This document shows, one piece after another, positions 7,916 through 17,418 of a stretch of 64,000 nucleotides of DNA. Source of the stretch: Shimia sagamensis. Its GTDB lineage: Bacteria; Pseudomonadota; Alphaproteobacteria; Rhodobacterales; Rhodobacteraceae. Position numbers and translations under genes: made by a program. How positions within the stretch are numbered: position 1 is the stretch's first letter; the number at the start of each line of letters is the position of its first letter. The notes beneath the pieces were generated by a model. The model was not told the DNA's origin. It saw nothing but the letters and a program-made list of their open reading frames with translations, and made no database searches. The stretch lies in NCBI RefSeq assembly GCF_900182745.1, contig NZ_FXTY01000002.1, positions 372,001 to 436,000 on the forward strand, read 5' to 3'.

Positions 7916-9475
7916 ATGACCCAGACATCCCATGACCGCCTTCTTATCATTGACTTCGGCAGCCAGGTCACTCAGCTGATCGCCCGTCGCCTACGCGAGC
8001 TGAACGTCTACTGCGAAATCCACCCCTACCAAAACGTCGACATGGACTTCGTGCGCAGCTTCGCACCCAAGGCCGTGATCTTCTCCGGTGGCCCAGACAG
8101 CGTGACCCGCGAGGGCTCCCCGCGTGCACCACAAGAGATTTTTGACTACGGCGTGCCAATTCTTGGCATCTGCTACGGCCAGCAAACCATGATGGCCCAA
8201 TTGGGGGGGCAAGTGGACAGCGGCCATGGCACAGCCGAATTTGGCCGTGCCTTTGTGACCCCAAACAGCAAACTCGACATTCTCGATGGTTGGTTTGCTG
8301 AAGGCGACGAACAGGTCTGGATGTCTCACGGTGACCACGTCAGCGCAATTGCCCCGGGCTTTGAGGTCTACGGCACCTCGCCCAACGCACCTTACGCCAT
8401 AACCGCTGACACCAAACGTCACTTTTACGCCGTGCAGTTCCACCCCGAAGTGCACCACACACCCAACGGCGCAAAGCTCTATGAGAACTTTGTGAAAATC
8501 GCCGGCTTCTCAGGCGATTGGACCATGGGCGCTTATCGTCAGGAAATGATTGCCAAGATCCGTGAACAGGTTGGCGACAAACAAGTCATCTGTGGCCTCT
8601 CCGGCGGTGTCGACAGCTCTGTCACCGCAATTCTGCTGCACGAGGCCATTGGCGACCAGCTGACATGTGTCTTTGTCGACCACGGCCTGTTGCGCAAAAA
8701 CGAAGCTGAAGAAGTTGTTGCCATGTTCCGCGACAACTACAACATCAAGCTGATCCATGCGGACGAACGCGATTTGTTCCTTGGTGAGCTTGAAGGCCAA
8801 AGTGATCCGGAAACCAAGCGTAAAATCATCGGTAAGCTCTTCATCGATGTGTTCCAGAAACACGCAGACACCATCGAAGGTGCAGAGTTCCTGGCACAAG
8901 GCACGCTCTATCCAGACGTGATCGAAAGCGTAAGCTTCTCCGGCGGTCCTTCCGTGACCATCAAAAGCCACCACAACGTGGGTGGTCTACCAGAGAAAAT
9001 GGGCCTCAAGCTGGTCGAACCTCTGCGCGAACTTTTCAAAGACGAAGTCCGCGCTTTGGGCCGTGAGTTGGGCCTGCCAGCCAGCTTCATCGGCCGCCAC
9101 CCCTTCCCTGGACCAGGGCTTGCGATCCGCTGCCCTGGCGAGATCACACGCGAAAAACTGGACATCCTGCGCGAAGCGGATGCGGTCTACATCGATCAAA
9201 TTCGCAAGCACGGTCTGTACGACGACATCTGGCAAGCCTTTGTGGCAATCCTGCCGGTGCGCACTGTGGGCGTGATGGGCGACGGTCGCACCTACGACTT
9301 CGCCTGCGCCCTGCGCGCGGTGACCTCAGTCGACGGCATGACCGCGGACTACTACCCGTTCAGCCACGAATTTCTTGGTGAGACCGCCACGCGCATCATC
9401 AACGAAGTCAAAGGCATCAACCGCTGTACCTACGACATCACCTCGAAGCCTCCCGGCACCATCGAGTGGGAATAA
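7916..9475 (+). CDS. guaA: GMP synthase (glutamine-hydrolysing)
   Basis: This enzyme aminates XMP to GMP using glutamine and ATP. The N-terminal class I amidotransferase has the catalytic Cys86 in GICYGQQ and the His-Glu pair in QFHPEVHHT. The ATP-pyrophosphatase P-loop [10 protein letters not shown] follows, then the dimerisation domain ending [13 protein letters not shown]. The frame is open further upstream, to 7790. The ATG at 7916 gives the family's usual 519 residues beginning [17 protein letters not shown]; the extra 42 residues would be atypical. A terminator follows directly. Confidence 0.97.
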   Translation: MTQTSHDRLLIIDFGSQVTQLIARRLRELNVYCEIHPYQNVDMDFVRSFAPKAVIFSGGPDSVTREGSPRAPQEIFDYGVPILGICYGQQTMMAQLGGQVDSGHGTAEFGRAFVTPNSKLDILDGWFAEGDEQVWMSHGDHVSAIAPGFEVYGTSPNAPYAITADTKRHFYAVQFHPEVHHTPNGAKLYENFVKIAGFSGDWTMGAYRQEMIAKIREQVGDKQVICGLSGGVDSSVTAILLHEAIGDQLTCVFVDHGLLRKNEAEEVVAMFRDNYNIKLIHADERDLFLGELEGQSDPETKRKIIGKLFIDVFQKHADTIEGAEFLAQGTLYPDVIESVSFSGGPSVTIKSHHNVGGLPEKMGLKLVEPLRELFKDEVRALGRELGLPASFIGRHPFPGPGLAIRCPGEITREKLDILREADAVYIDQIRKHGLYDDIWQAFVAILPVRTVGVMGDGRTYDFACALRAVTSVDGMTADYYPFSHEFLGETATRIINEVKGINRCTYDITSKPPGTIEWE

Positions 9476-9483
9476 ACATCCAA

Positions 9484-9513
9484 AATGCCGCGCCTTGTGC
9501 GCGGCATTTTTTA
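9484..9513 (+). terminator. Terminator after guaA
   Basis: ATGCCGCGC and GCGCGGCAT pair across a short loop, followed by TTTTTTATT. The convergent methyltransferase gene stops at 9511, so the two 3' ends share it. Confidence 0.85.
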
Positions 9514-10281
9514 TTCAGCGGCCACGCCCAGCGGGATCATCACACTCGTCGCCGTTTCGCTGTTCCTATAGGCGCTGTGCCCGCGCAACAGGTCATGCAG
9601 ATCAGCCAGCTGCGTGTCCAACCTCGCCGGCACCATGGGCACATAGGGACGTAGCTGCGCGCCAAAATCCGACGTCTTAGTCCAGATTGCCAAGCCGGTG
9701 GAGCCAAATTTCATTTCCATGCGCAGGCAATCTAAATTGGCATAAAACAGCTCGCATATGAGTTTCTGCAAAGCGCGGTTGATCATCTCCTTGCGTGCAC
9801 TGTCTTTGCGATTGCCATACATGTAGGGCACCGGATCCACGTCATCGAACACGATCCGTCCACCGCGCCGCACCTTGGGAAACCAGGCCATGATCTCGGC
9901 ATAGACTTGCGCGACCGTGTGCATACTATCCACATACACAAGGTCGATCCCGTCATTGAGCGTCGGTGCCGCCGACAACACAGCATTGGCGTCTTTGCTG
10001 TCAGACTGCACAAACTGCCAGTTCGGCCCATCTCCGGCGCTCGAGCAATCCTCAATGTCCACAGACACCAACAGGCCATCGCCCCCGTGCATTCCATTCA
10101 ACATTGTCTTGGTTGCTTGCCCTTTCCACGTGCCAAGCTCCAGGAACGTCCCATTTGGCTTTGCCCGAACCGCATCGCGCAAATACAAAAGTTGATCCGC
10201 AGCTGAAGCCTCCTCGCTTTGCGCATCACGCAAGTCAGTGAGCCGATCAACGTAATCTTGGTACGGGGCAGTCTGTGTCAT
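9511..10281 (-). CDS. Class I SAM-dependent methyltransferase
   Basis: The 256-residue protein carries SAM-binding motif I as FLELGTWKGQATKTM near residue 47, an acidic residue at the end of strand 2 (LVSVDIED) and DGIDLVYVDSMHT as the motif II region. This matches the Methyltransf_24 type often found near glycan or secondary-metabolite genes. There is no signal peptide. It stands alone between the guaA terminator and a 267-base intergenic stretch. The methyl acceptor is not deducible. The start at 10281 follows AGGAGGACC, a strong ribosome binding site. Confidence 0.85.
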   Translation of the reverse strand: MTQTAPYQDYVDRLTDLRDAQSEEASAADQLLYLRDAVRAKPNGTFLELGTWKGQATKTMLNGMHGGDGLLVSVDIEDCSSAGDGPNWQFVQSDSKDANAVLSAAPTLNDGIDLVYVDSMHTVAQVYAEIMAWFPKVRRGGRIVFDDVDPVPYMYGNRKDSARKEMINRALQKLICELFYANLDCLRMEMKFGSTGLAIWTKTSDFGAQLRPYVPMVPARLDTQLADLHDLLRGHSAYRNSETATSVMIPLGVAAE

Positions 10282-10548
10282 GGTCAGTGGTCCTCCTATG
10301 CCCCTATGAGGGCACGCTCAGTGCCTACGTCAATGCACGCGCCCTCCAGCTCACGCAAAGGTGCCTGTTCCCTCACATGAAGTTCAATCTCCGTGTAAAA
10401 ATCTGCCTGCAATCAGTCCTACTGAAACATTCCGAGGGCCCCTGTTCCGACAAAAGTTAATTCAAGTTTTCGATTAACCTTTCGCCAGAAATCGAGTTCC
10501 CATTTGCGGTCATCCGCGCGACACTTTCCTGACCTAGGGGATCGGGAC

Positions 10549-10896
10549 ATGCGCACACTCTTCACATCGGCACTTCTCTCGCTAGCGGCTTCTCAGGCCG
10601 TGGCCACCCCCCCGCTGGCCTGTGAAATGCGCAACTCTCCCCTCGTCTTCACGGTCACCGACAACGCCGTCTACATGCGCACCGGCGACAAGTCCCGCAC
10701 CCTACCCGCCAAAGCCCTGCCTCAGGATCACGAAGGCTGGCCGCGTGTGTGGCTACTGCAAGAGCCACCAAGTGCCCACATGCTATTGGTCTCTGAAGGC
10801 ATCTGTAGAACCGATTATGGCACCTTCCCGCTGTCTGTTTCGCTCAACACCCTAGGCCTGGGTCAACGCAGCGGCTGCTGCACAATCGCAGAGTAA
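10549..10896 (+). CDS. Small secreted protein of unknown function
   Basis: The 115-residue product begins with a Sec signal peptide (MRTLFTSALLSLAASQAVA, cleavage after AVA). The mature part has four cysteines, two of them adjacent near the end (RSGCCTIAE). The frame is open from 10504, but the ATG at 10549 starts the signal peptide and follows GGGGATCGGGAC. I recognise no family. The 267 bases upstream contain GTTAAT and ATTAAC arms separated by 11 bases, and no other gene. Confidence 0.65.
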   Translation: MRTLFTSALLSLAASQAVATPPLACEMRNSPLVFTVTDNAVYMRTGDKSRTLPAKALPQDHEGWPRVWLLQEPPSAHMLLVSEGICRTDYGTFPLSVSLNTLGLGQRSGCCTIAE

Positions 10897-10977
10897 CCGC
10901 CAATACCTTCCATTGGTCGTCCTAATTGGTTCACAAATGCACTTGTCCCTTAGGGAAAGACCTGCCACGGTCCGGCC

Positions 10978-11256
10978 ATGATCAAGCTCACTGGATATAT
11001 CGACGTCCCCGCTGACCGGCTAACAACCGTTATGGAGGCCCTGCCACTGCACATCGCGCTGACGCGGGCCGAAACAGGCTGTCTGTCGTTTGAGGTCACC
11101 GAAGACCCAACCGTCCAAGGCCGTTTTCTTGTGGCCGAACGCTTTACCAACCGCGCGTCGTTTGAGGCCCATCAAACCCGCACCAAAGCCTCTGATTGGG
11201 CCACGGTTACTGACGGCATCCCTCGCCACTATCAGATTGAAGACCTAACAGAATGA
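10978..11256 (+). CDS. Antibiotic biosynthesis monooxygenase (ABM) domain protein
   Basis: This is a 92-residue ferredoxin-like ABM domain of the YgiN type: TGCLSFEVTEDP, then FLVAERFTNRASFEAHQ, with the strand-helix-strand order of the family. Such proteins are small dimers acting on quinols or polyaromatic substrates, though many have no known substrate. The stop overlaps the start of the EamA gene by four bases (ATGA), so the two are probably translated together. Confidence 0.85.
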   Translation: MIKLTGYIDVPADRLTTVMEALPLHIALTRAETGCLSFEVTEDPTVQGRFLVAERFTNRASFEAHQTRTKASDWATVTDGIPRHYQIEDLTE

Positions 11257-12125
11257 ACGACACTTTTAGGGCCGCCCTCTGGATGAGCGGCGCAATTGTG
11301 TCTTTCACCAGCATGGCGGTTGCAGGCCGGGCTGTGTCTCTCGAACTCGATACCTTTGAGATCATGATGTACCGCAGCTTAGTGGGCATTTTCATTGTTG
11401 TGCTTGTCGCGGGGCTAGCTGGCACATTCTCACAAGTCAATCGCCGCAATCTGGGCCTACATTTTGTCCGCAACCTAAGCCATTTTGCCGGGCAGAACCT
11501 CTGGTTTTATGCGCTCACTGTGATCCCTCTGGCTCAAGTCTTTGCCTTGGAATTCACCTCTCCGATCTGGGCCATCTTACTGTCCCCCCTGATCCTGGGC
11601 GAAAAGCTGCGCCCCATCGGCCTTCTGGCCGCGCTGATTGGTTTCTTTGGCATCTTGCTTGTCGCCCGCCCCAATCCGCAAGCGTTGGACGTGGGACAAA
11701 TTTCCGCTGCCTGTGCCGCAATTGGTTTTGCCCTGTCCGCGCTCTTCACACGCAAACTCACCCGCACTGAAAGCATCACCTGCATCCTGTTCTACCTCAC
11801 GGTTATGCAGGCTGGATTTGGCGTGATCTTCGCAGGCTTTGATGGCGACATAGCACTGCCTTCAGCGGAAAGCGCCCCATGGATCGTCCTAATCGCATGC
11901 GCCGGTCTTGTGGCCCATTACTGCCTGACCACTGCCCTGCGACTCGCACCCGCATCGGTTGTTATGCCCATCGACTTCATCCGATTGCCGCTCATAGCTG
12001 TTGTAGGAATGACACTATACGGTGAACAAATCGACATTTGGGTACTGGTTGGGGCTGCAGTGATTTTTGCGGGCAATTACTTGAACATATTGTCCCAACT
12101 GCGCCTAAAACCTGCGCCAAAGTGA
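11253..12125 (+). CDS. DMT-superfamily (EamA) transporter
   Basis: The 290-residue protein is hydrophobic throughout and fits the ten-helix EamA plan with two repeats. The first repeat ends with QVFALEFTSPIWAILLSPLILGEKL and the second with VVMPIDFIRLPLIAVVGMTLYGEQ, the paired motifs of the family. It probably exports a metabolite across the inner membrane; the substrate is unknown. It is coupled to the upstream ABM gene by an ATGA overlap. Confidence 0.9.
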   Translation: MNDTFRAALWMSGAIVSFTSMAVAGRAVSLELDTFEIMMYRSLVGIFIVVLVAGLAGTFSQVNRRNLGLHFVRNLSHFAGQNLWFYALTVIPLAQVFALEFTSPIWAILLSPLILGEKLRPIGLLAALIGFFGILLVARPNPQALDVGQISAACAAIGFALSALFTRKLTRTESITCILFYLTVMQAGFGVIFAGFDGDIALPSAESAPWIVLIACAGLVAHYCLTTALRLAPASVVMPIDFIRLPLIAVVGMTLYGEQIDIWVLVGAAVIFAGNYLNILSQLRLKPAPK

Positions 12126-12237
12126 CGCAAAGTCATGGCCAATCTCGGCTTACCTTAACGTTGACTTAAACAAAGTTGCGCGACTAGCCTGATGGTCACA
12201 AATAAAAAAACACTCATAAAACCACGGGACACATCAC

Positions 12238-13317
12238 ATGAAAAAAGCGCTATGGGGAGCCACTGCACTAACATTGGCCGCTAGCACGTCTTTTGCAGGC
12301 GGTATCGACCGCTCCGGACAAGGGGTCAACATCCTCTTTGAAGAAGGCAACTACGCACAGTTTACTTGGTCACACGCGAGCCCAAGTGTTGACGGTAAGA
12401 GCGCGATCATCGGCGACTCCAATGATGTAGCAAAATCCTACAACAACCTGTCCTTTGGCTACAAACACGAGATCAACGAAAATTGGGACCTTGCCCTGAT
12501 TTACGATCAGCCGTTTGGCGCGCATATCCTGTATGACAATGGCCCGTTTTCCGCCGCAGGTGGTCGTCCATTCGATGGAACCGCAGAAATTAACAGCGAT
12601 GCCCTGACTGCTTTGGTACAGTACAACTTTGGCAACGGCTTTAGCGTTCACGGTGGTGCCCGTGCGCTCAAAGTACGCGGGACAATTCAATCGGGTAACG
12701 GCATTCTGAATGCCAGCAGCAGTTACGATTTTGGCGGAGTTGTCGGCGTTGCCTACGAGAAACCGGAAATCGCCCTGCGTGTGGCTTTGACCTATGCAAG
12801 CGCAATTGAGAGCGGTTTTGAGGGTTCCAACGCAGCGTTCCCAGCGGGCATGCAAGATCGCACCTTTGATGTGGACTTTCCTGAAAGCGTAAACCTTGAT
12901 TTCCAAACCGGCGTTGCCAAGAACACTTTGGTGTTTGGTTCGGTACGCTGGGCTGGTTGGGGCGGGTTTAGCCTCGACACAACACCTGAAGGGTCTTGGG
13001 TCGACTTTGATGACGACACCATCAACTACACACTCGGCGTCGGTCAGCGCATCAACGATAAACTGTCGCTCGCCTTGCAGTTTGGCTATGAGAAGTCGGG
13101 CAATCGCCCAACCACAACACTTCTGGCTCCAACCACTGGCTCCAAGAGCATCGGCCTCGGCGCGACATATCAAGTCAATGATCAGCTTTCGGTTTCCGGT
13201 GGCCTGACTTATGCCCTTCCAGGCGACCAGTACTACGAGGCTGCGCCGGGCGTAAATGTAGACTTTGAAGACAGTTCCGCATGGGGCGCCGGCATCCGCA
13301 TCGGTTACCGTTTCTAA
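12238..13317 (+). CDS. FadL/OmpP1-type outer-membrane transporter
   Basis: The 359-residue protein has a signal peptide (MKKALWGATALTLAASTSFA) and a long run of alternating amphipathic strands. It ends in GAGIRIGYRF, with the terminal aromatic residue that marks outer-membrane barrels. The family imports long-chain fatty acids or other hydrophobic compounds. It is shorter than E. coli FadL but typical of alphaproteobacterial members. A TTGACT box lies about 75 bases upstream, and a strong terminator follows, so it appears monocistronic. Confidence 0.88.
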   Translation: MKKALWGATALTLAASTSFAGGIDRSGQGVNILFEEGNYAQFTWSHASPSVDGKSAIIGDSNDVAKSYNNLSFGYKHEINENWDLALIYDQPFGAHILYDNGPFSAAGGRPFDGTAEINSDALTALVQYNFGNGFSVHGGARALKVRGTIQSGNGILNASSSYDFGGVVGVAYEKPEIALRVALTYASAIESGFEGSNAAFPAGMQDRTFDVDFPESVNLDFQTGVAKNTLVFGSVRWAGWGGFSLDTTPEGSWVDFDDDTINYTLGVGQRINDKLSLALQFGYEKSGNRPTTTLLAPTTGSKSIGLGATYQVNDQLSVSGGLTYALPGDQYYEAAPGVNVDFEDSSAWGAGIRIGYRF

Positions 13318-13338
13318 ATCGCTCACTTCGTGAACACC

Positions 13339-13371
13339 AAAGCCCCGCCTTTTCAGGCGGGGCTTTTTTCT
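13339..13371 (+). terminator. Terminator after the FadL-type gene
   Basis: AGCCCCGCC (13341-13349) pairs with GGCGGGGCT (13356-13364), followed by TTTTTTC. Confidence 0.9.
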
Positions 13372-13422
13372 TTGCGCAGGTTTCGGAGTGATTGCCTCTT
13401 CGCATCCCGCTAAACCAATCCC

Positions 13423-14340
13423 ATGAGCACACAAAAACACCTCACGCCCCGTGTCTGGGCCGAACTCTTCCTGCTGGCACTCCTCTGGGGCGCGGTCTTT
13501 TTCGCCAACCGCATTGCGCTTGACGAAATCGGCCCCATCACTCTGGTCGCCCATAGAACCCTCTGGGCGGCGCTCCTGTTGTGGCTGATGATCTTGGCAA
13601 CCAGAACTGCCCTCCCACGCAGTCCGCGTCTCTGGGGGGCGTTTCTGGTCATGGGGCTGCTCAACAACCTGATCCCTTTCAGCCTGCTGAATTTTGCCCA
13701 ACTCACCATCGAAAGCGGCCTCGCCTCGATCTTCAATGCAGCCACCGCTTTCTGGGGCGTTCTGCTCGCTGCGCTCTTCCTACCTGATGAACGCTTGACG
13801 CTCGCCAAGACCCTCGGCATCACCCTTGGCTTCATTGGCGTCGCCACCGCCATCGGCCTCAGCCACCTGACCGCGCTTGATCCGCACTCCCTTGCGCAAA
13901 TCGCCGCCTTGCTGGCCACCCTGTCTTACGGCTTAGCCGGCGTCTGGGCCCGCAAACACCTCGCGGGGTGCTCCCCTATGGTTGCGTCCGCAGGCATGCT
14001 CACCTGCACAACCATCCTAGCCCTTCCCCTCGCCCACGTCACCGAAGGCCCCATTTCGCTGTCCCTATCCGCCTCCACCTGGGCTGCCATCGCCTATGCA
14101 TCCATTCTCGGCACCGCTGTCGCCTACCTGCTCTACTACCGTGTCCTCGCCGCCGCAGGCTCCGGCAATCTGCTTGTGGTCACATTGCTGATACCGCCCG
14201 TTGCCATTCTGCTTGGCACCATTTTCCTAAATGAATCGATCCCGCCACGCGCCTACGCAGGCTTTGCCTTCCTCACACTGGGCTTGATCGTGCTTGACGG
14301 GCGACTGCTCGCCCGGCTCCGGTTCAAAAAACCGACCTGA
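13423..14340 (+). CDS. DMT-superfamily (EamA) transporter
   Basis: The 305-residue product is a second EamA exporter, only distantly similar to the one at 11253. It shows two five-helix halves, with LWGAVFFANRIALDEIGP in the first and YASILGTAVAYLLYYRVLAAAG in the second. The last loop, LLIPPVAILLGTIFLNE, is the usual second-repeat signature. The substrate is unknown. It starts 106 bases after the FadL-type stop, past the terminator, and is followed by a separate ribosome binding site for the DUF1330 gene. Confidence 0.9.
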   Translation: MSTQKHLTPRVWAELFLLALLWGAVFFANRIALDEIGPITLVAHRTLWAALLLWLMILATRTALPRSPRLWGAFLVMGLLNNLIPFSLLNFAQLTIESGLASIFNAATAFWGVLLAALFLPDERLTLAKTLGITLGFIGVATAIGLSHLTALDPHSLAQIAALLATLSYGLAGVWARKHLAGCSPMVASAGMLTCTTILALPLAHVTEGPISLSLSASTWAAIAYASILGTAVAYLLYYRVLAAAGSGNLLVVTLLIPPVAILLGTIFLNESIPPRAYAGFAFLTLGLIVLDGRLLARLRFKKPT

Positions 14341-14407
14341 CTCCGCTTGCCAACAGGCCTCCCGCTTGGCACCCTGCCAAAAAACAATTTCTTCAAGGGA
14401 GGCCAGA

Positions 14408-14701
14408 ATGGCCAAAGGCTACTGGATCGGACGCGTGGATGTAGATGACATCGACGGCTACCAAAAATACGTACAGGCCAACGCCAAACCATTTGCGAAC
14501 TTCGGCGCCAAATTCCTGATCCGGGGAGGTCAATTCGAAAACCCCGAAGGCTCTTCGCGCAGCCGCAATGTGGTCATCGAGTTCCCCAGCTACCAAGCCG
14601 CGCTCGATTGCTACAACTCCGCAGACTACCAAGCGGCCAAAGCCCTGCGTGATCCGGTCAGCACCGGCGACATTGTTATCATCGAGGGGTATGATCCATG
14701 A
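14408..14701 (+). CDS. DUF1330 protein
   Basis: This 97-residue protein belongs to the dimeric alpha-beta barrel family DUF1330. The motifs GRVDVDDIDGYQKYV at the N-terminus, SSRSRNVVIEFPSYQAALDCYNS in the middle and IIEGYDP at the end are typical. The start at 14408 is fixed by AAGGGAGGCCAGA just before it; the frame is open further upstream, but that part has no site. It overlaps the TerB gene by four bases. The biochemical role of the family is not established. Confidence 0.88.
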   Translation: MAKGYWIGRVDVDDIDGYQKYVQANAKPFANFGAKFLIRGGQFENPEGSSRSRNVVIEFPSYQAALDCYNSADYQAAKALRDPVSTGDIVIIEGYDP

Positions 14702-15129
14702 TCTGGGACCAGCTGCTCGACCGCCTGCGCGGCACGTCCAACACGCCACCCTTGCCCGAACCAGACGAAAAACTCGCGCTTGGGGCATTGCTTGTGCGCG
14801 TCGCCAAATCGGACGACAATTACCACGCGCTGGAGATCAGCGAGATCGACCGCATCCTGGGCACCACTTTTGACCTCAATCCTATTGAGGCCGCCAAACT
14901 GCGGGCCACCTGCGAGAAGCTGGAACACAACGCCCCGGGCACGCCGGATTTCGCGCTCTTGATCCGCGAAAACGTGGACTACCCCCACCGTTTGGAGGTG
15001 GCACAAAAAATGGTGGATGTGATTGAAGCGGATGGCAAACACGTCCCCGCCGAAGACGCCAGCTTGCTCGAAATTTCCAAGCTGATGGGCATCAAACCCG
15101 AAGACACTCCCATCGGCCCCGCCACTTAG
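14698..15129 (+). CDS. TerB-family protein, copy 1
   Basis: The 143-residue, all-helical acidic protein has the TerB core: LALGALLVRVAKSDDNYHALEISEIDRIL early and KMVDVIEADGKHVPAEDASLLE late, with paired acidic clusters that could bind divalent metal. The tellurite-resistance name comes from the ter operon, but stand-alone copies have no proven function. A paralogue lies at 21785-22225. The start is coupled to DUF1330 by ATGA, and the gene converges with dctM. Confidence 0.82.
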   Translation: MIWDQLLDRLRGTSNTPPLPEPDEKLALGALLVRVAKSDDNYHALEISEIDRILGTTFDLNPIEAAKLRATCEKLEHNAPGTPDFALLIRENVDYPHRLEVAQKMVDVIEADGKHVPAEDASLLEISKLMGIKPEDTPIGPAT

Positions 15130-15150
15130 GCAGGGCCGACAGGCTTTCTC

Positions 15151-16551
15151 TTAGGCTAGGCTTGGCAGCCAAAGCACAATGGCAGGGAAAGCCACCAAAA
15201 GCGCGATGGTGATGGCGTCAGCGATGAAAAACGGTGTCACACCTTTGAAAACGTCTTGCACGCTCAGATCATCACGCACACCGGCCACAACAAAACAGTT
15301 CAAGCCGATCGGCGGTGTGATCAGACAAAACTCCGCCATTTTCACCACCAAAATGCCAAACCAGATCGCGCACATCGGCCCACTCATACCAAAGGTGCTG
15401 TCGGCTGCGGAGACAAACTCGCCACCGTTCAGGGCCATGACAGCCGGATACACCACTGGCAGCGTCAACAGCAGCATGCCAATTGCGTCCATGAACATGC
15501 CCAACACAGCGTAGGCCAAAAGGATGCAAACAAGGATCAGCATGGGCGACATGGTCAGCGAAACAATCCAATCAGAAAACGCACTTGGCAAATCCGCAAA
15601 GCCCAAGAAGCGCACATAGATCAACACGCCCCAAATGATGGTGAAGATCATCACCGTCAATTTGGCAGTCTCCAACAGCGCATCCTTGAGCTGCGACCAA
15701 CGCATGCCCTGAAACAGCGCCATCAGGAAGACCACAAAAGCCCCTATCGCGCCGCCTTCTGTGGGGGTTCCCCAAGCATCGCCGCCAAACGGGTTGTAGA
15801 CAAAGAAGATGATGGTCACGACCACAAACACAATGGGCAAAGCCGGTGGCAGAGACATAAACCGCTCTTTCCAGGTGAACCCTGACACGGGGGGACCAAA
15901 GCCCTTGATGGTCACCGCCATACCAACAATCAACAACCCATAGATCACCGCCGAAAACGCGCCGGGAATGAAGCCGGCCAAAAGCAGCTTGCCCACGTCC
16001 TGCTCCACAATGATCGCATAGATCACCAAAATCGCCGACGGTGGGATCAAAGAGGCCAACGTGCCACCGGCCGCCACAACACCCGCTGCAAAGCGTTTGT
16101 CATAGCCAATCGCCAACATCTCCGGGATCGCAATACGTGCAAACACAGCTGAGGTGGCCACCGACGCGCCTGACACGGCCGCAAAGCCCGCGGTGGCAAA
16201 CACCGTGGACACCGCCAAGCCGCCCGGCACCCAGGCCAACCAGCGTTTGGCCGCTTCAAACAGCGCTTTGGTGAGACCTGCATAATAGGCCAGATAGCCA
16301 ATCAGGATAAACGTCGGGATCAGGCTCAACGCCTGGCTCGACACCTTGGAGTGTGGCACCTGTCCGGCAGTTTTGACCGCAATGGTCAACGCTTTGCCAA
16401 ACCGCTCCGGCTCATAGCCAAACTTGGCCCAGAAAATCCAGATCAAGCCAATCATGCCTGCCAGTCCAGCAGCAAAGGCCACACGCATCCCCAGCACCAC
16501 AAGCAACAACATGCCGCCTGAGACCGCCAATCCAATATCAATCGGTTCCAT
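15151..16551 (-). CDS. dctM: TRAP transporter large permease (DctM)
   Basis: The 466-residue, highly hydrophobic protein is the 12-helix ion-translocating subunit of a tripartite ATP-independent periplasmic (TRAP) transporter. Readable motifs are FAAVSGASVATSAVFARIAIPEM and GTLASLIPPSAILVIYAIIVEQD in the first half and LMLLTLPVVYP-like MLLLTLPVVYPAVM in the second. It couples sodium import to uptake of a carboxylate delivered by the periplasmic protein. It lies 14 bases downstream of dctQ and is the last gene of dctP-dctQ-dctM. Confidence 0.95.
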   Translation of the reverse strand: MEPIDIGLAVSGGMLLLVVLGMRVAFAAGLAGMIGLIWIFWAKFGYEPERFGKALTIAVKTAGQVPHSKVSSQALSLIPTFILIGYLAYYAGLTKALFEAAKRWLAWVPGGLAVSTVFATAGFAAVSGASVATSAVFARIAIPEMLAIGYDKRFAAGVVAAGGTLASLIPPSAILVIYAIIVEQDVGKLLLAGFIPGAFSAVIYGLLIVGMAVTIKGFGPPVSGFTWKERFMSLPPALPIVFVVVTIIFFVYNPFGGDAWGTPTEGGAIGAFVVFLMALFQGMRWSQLKDALLETAKLTVMIFTIIWGVLIYVRFLGFADLPSAFSDWIVSLTMSPMLILVCILLAYAVLGMFMDAIGMLLLTLPVVYPAVMALNGGEFVSAADSTFGMSGPMCAIWFGILVVKMAEFCLITPPIGLNCFVVAGVRDDLSVQDVFKGVTPFFIADAITIALLVAFPAIVLWLPSLA

Positions 16552-16565
16552 ATTCTTGGTCTTCC

Positions 16566-17198
16566 TTAGGAATCGTGGCCGGAGACATGTTCTGCCTCCA
16601 TCGCCGCTTGCGTGGCCGCATCAATGACCAGCGGCACGGCCACTGGAGTTGCAGCATTTGTGACAAACGCTTTGGCATAGGCACAAAGCTGTAAGACCAG
16701 CCGTAGGCACAGAACCGAAAACGCCACTGGCGCCAACAGTTTTGCGGGCCACAGAGGCAAAGCAATGTCCATCGAACTGTCGCGGCTCCACATCGGCGCC
16801 CCAAAATCAAAGCTGCGATCAAAATGCGCCCAGGTGCCCCACACCAACAGGACCATCAGGGTAAGCACCGCGGTCGTAGTGATAAACTCCACTAGGTAAA
16901 GCGCACGCCCTTTGAGCTGCCCCACCAGAATATCCATGCGGATGTGCCCGCCATCGCGCATCACGTAAGAGGCGCCCATGAACGCAATGAGCGGCATCGC
17001 CTGCTCGATCCAATCCACATAGCCCGGCAAAGGCGCGTTGAAGAAGTTGCGCCCGGCGACGGAAAAGACCGCCATGAGCATGAGCGAAAACACCGCCAAA
17101 CCACTCACCAAAGCCAAGGCTTTTTCGAGTTTGTAGAGCTGGGTGTCAATTTTGCTGAGGGTGCTGTTGTCCGTCAGCACCGAAGTTGCGCTGGCCAT
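16566..17198 (-). CDS. dctQ: TRAP transporter small permease (DctQ)
   Basis: The 210-residue protein has four hydrophobic segments and the DctQ signatures GYVDWIEQAMPLIAFMGASY and MRDGGHIRMDILV. It is the small membrane subunit that partners DctM. The frame is open to 17252, but the ATG at 17198 follows GGGAGGTCCC, so the shorter form is preferred. Between dctP and this gene lie 220 bases containing a dispersed repeat with strong stem-loops, which may lower dctQM expression relative to dctP. Confidence 0.92.
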   Translation of the reverse strand: MASATSVLTDNSTLSKIDTQLYKLEKALALVSGLAVFSLMLMAVFSVAGRNFFNAPLPGYVDWIEQAMPLIAFMGASYVMRDGGHIRMDILVGQLKGRALYLVEFITTTAVLTLMVLLVWGTWAHFDRSFDFGAPMWSRDSSMDIALPLWPAKLLAPVAFSVLCLRLVLQLCAYAKAFVTNAATPVAVPLVIDAATQAAMEAEHVSGHDS

Positions 17199-17344
17199 GG
17201 GACCTCCCGCTGTTTTTATGGTGAGCGCCTGTGGCGCACTAGTTTTGCGCATCTTTAGATACGCCCTAGGCGAGGCGCTGCCTCGCGCTGCGGGATAGTG
17301 TGAGAATATGAATGAAGGCCGCTCTGCGCTGCCTATTCACATTT

Positions 17345-17407
17345 ACAAAATATCCCGGGGGAGTTTCACACCCAAATAGGTGTGAGACGGGGGCAGAGCC
17401 CCCGCCT
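17345..17407. repeat. Dispersed intergenic repeat, copy 2, with stem-loops
   Basis: ACAAAATATCCCGGGGG is followed by TTTCACACC/GGTGTGAGA arms around CAAATA and then GGGGGCAGAGCCCCC. It lies inside the TRAP operon between dctP and dctQ. It is related to the copies near 2.7, 21.7, 30.0 and 51.5 kb. Confidence 0.6.
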
Positions 17408-17418
17408 TATTGGACAGC

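Noticed and set aside
10275-10460. 61-codon frame in the 10.3-10.5 kb gap
   Set aside because: No ribosome binding site or plausible protein features; treated as non-coding.
12370-13701. Long minus-strand frame across the FadL-type gene
   Set aside because: It runs through a clear terminator and opposite two good genes; no domain is visible.
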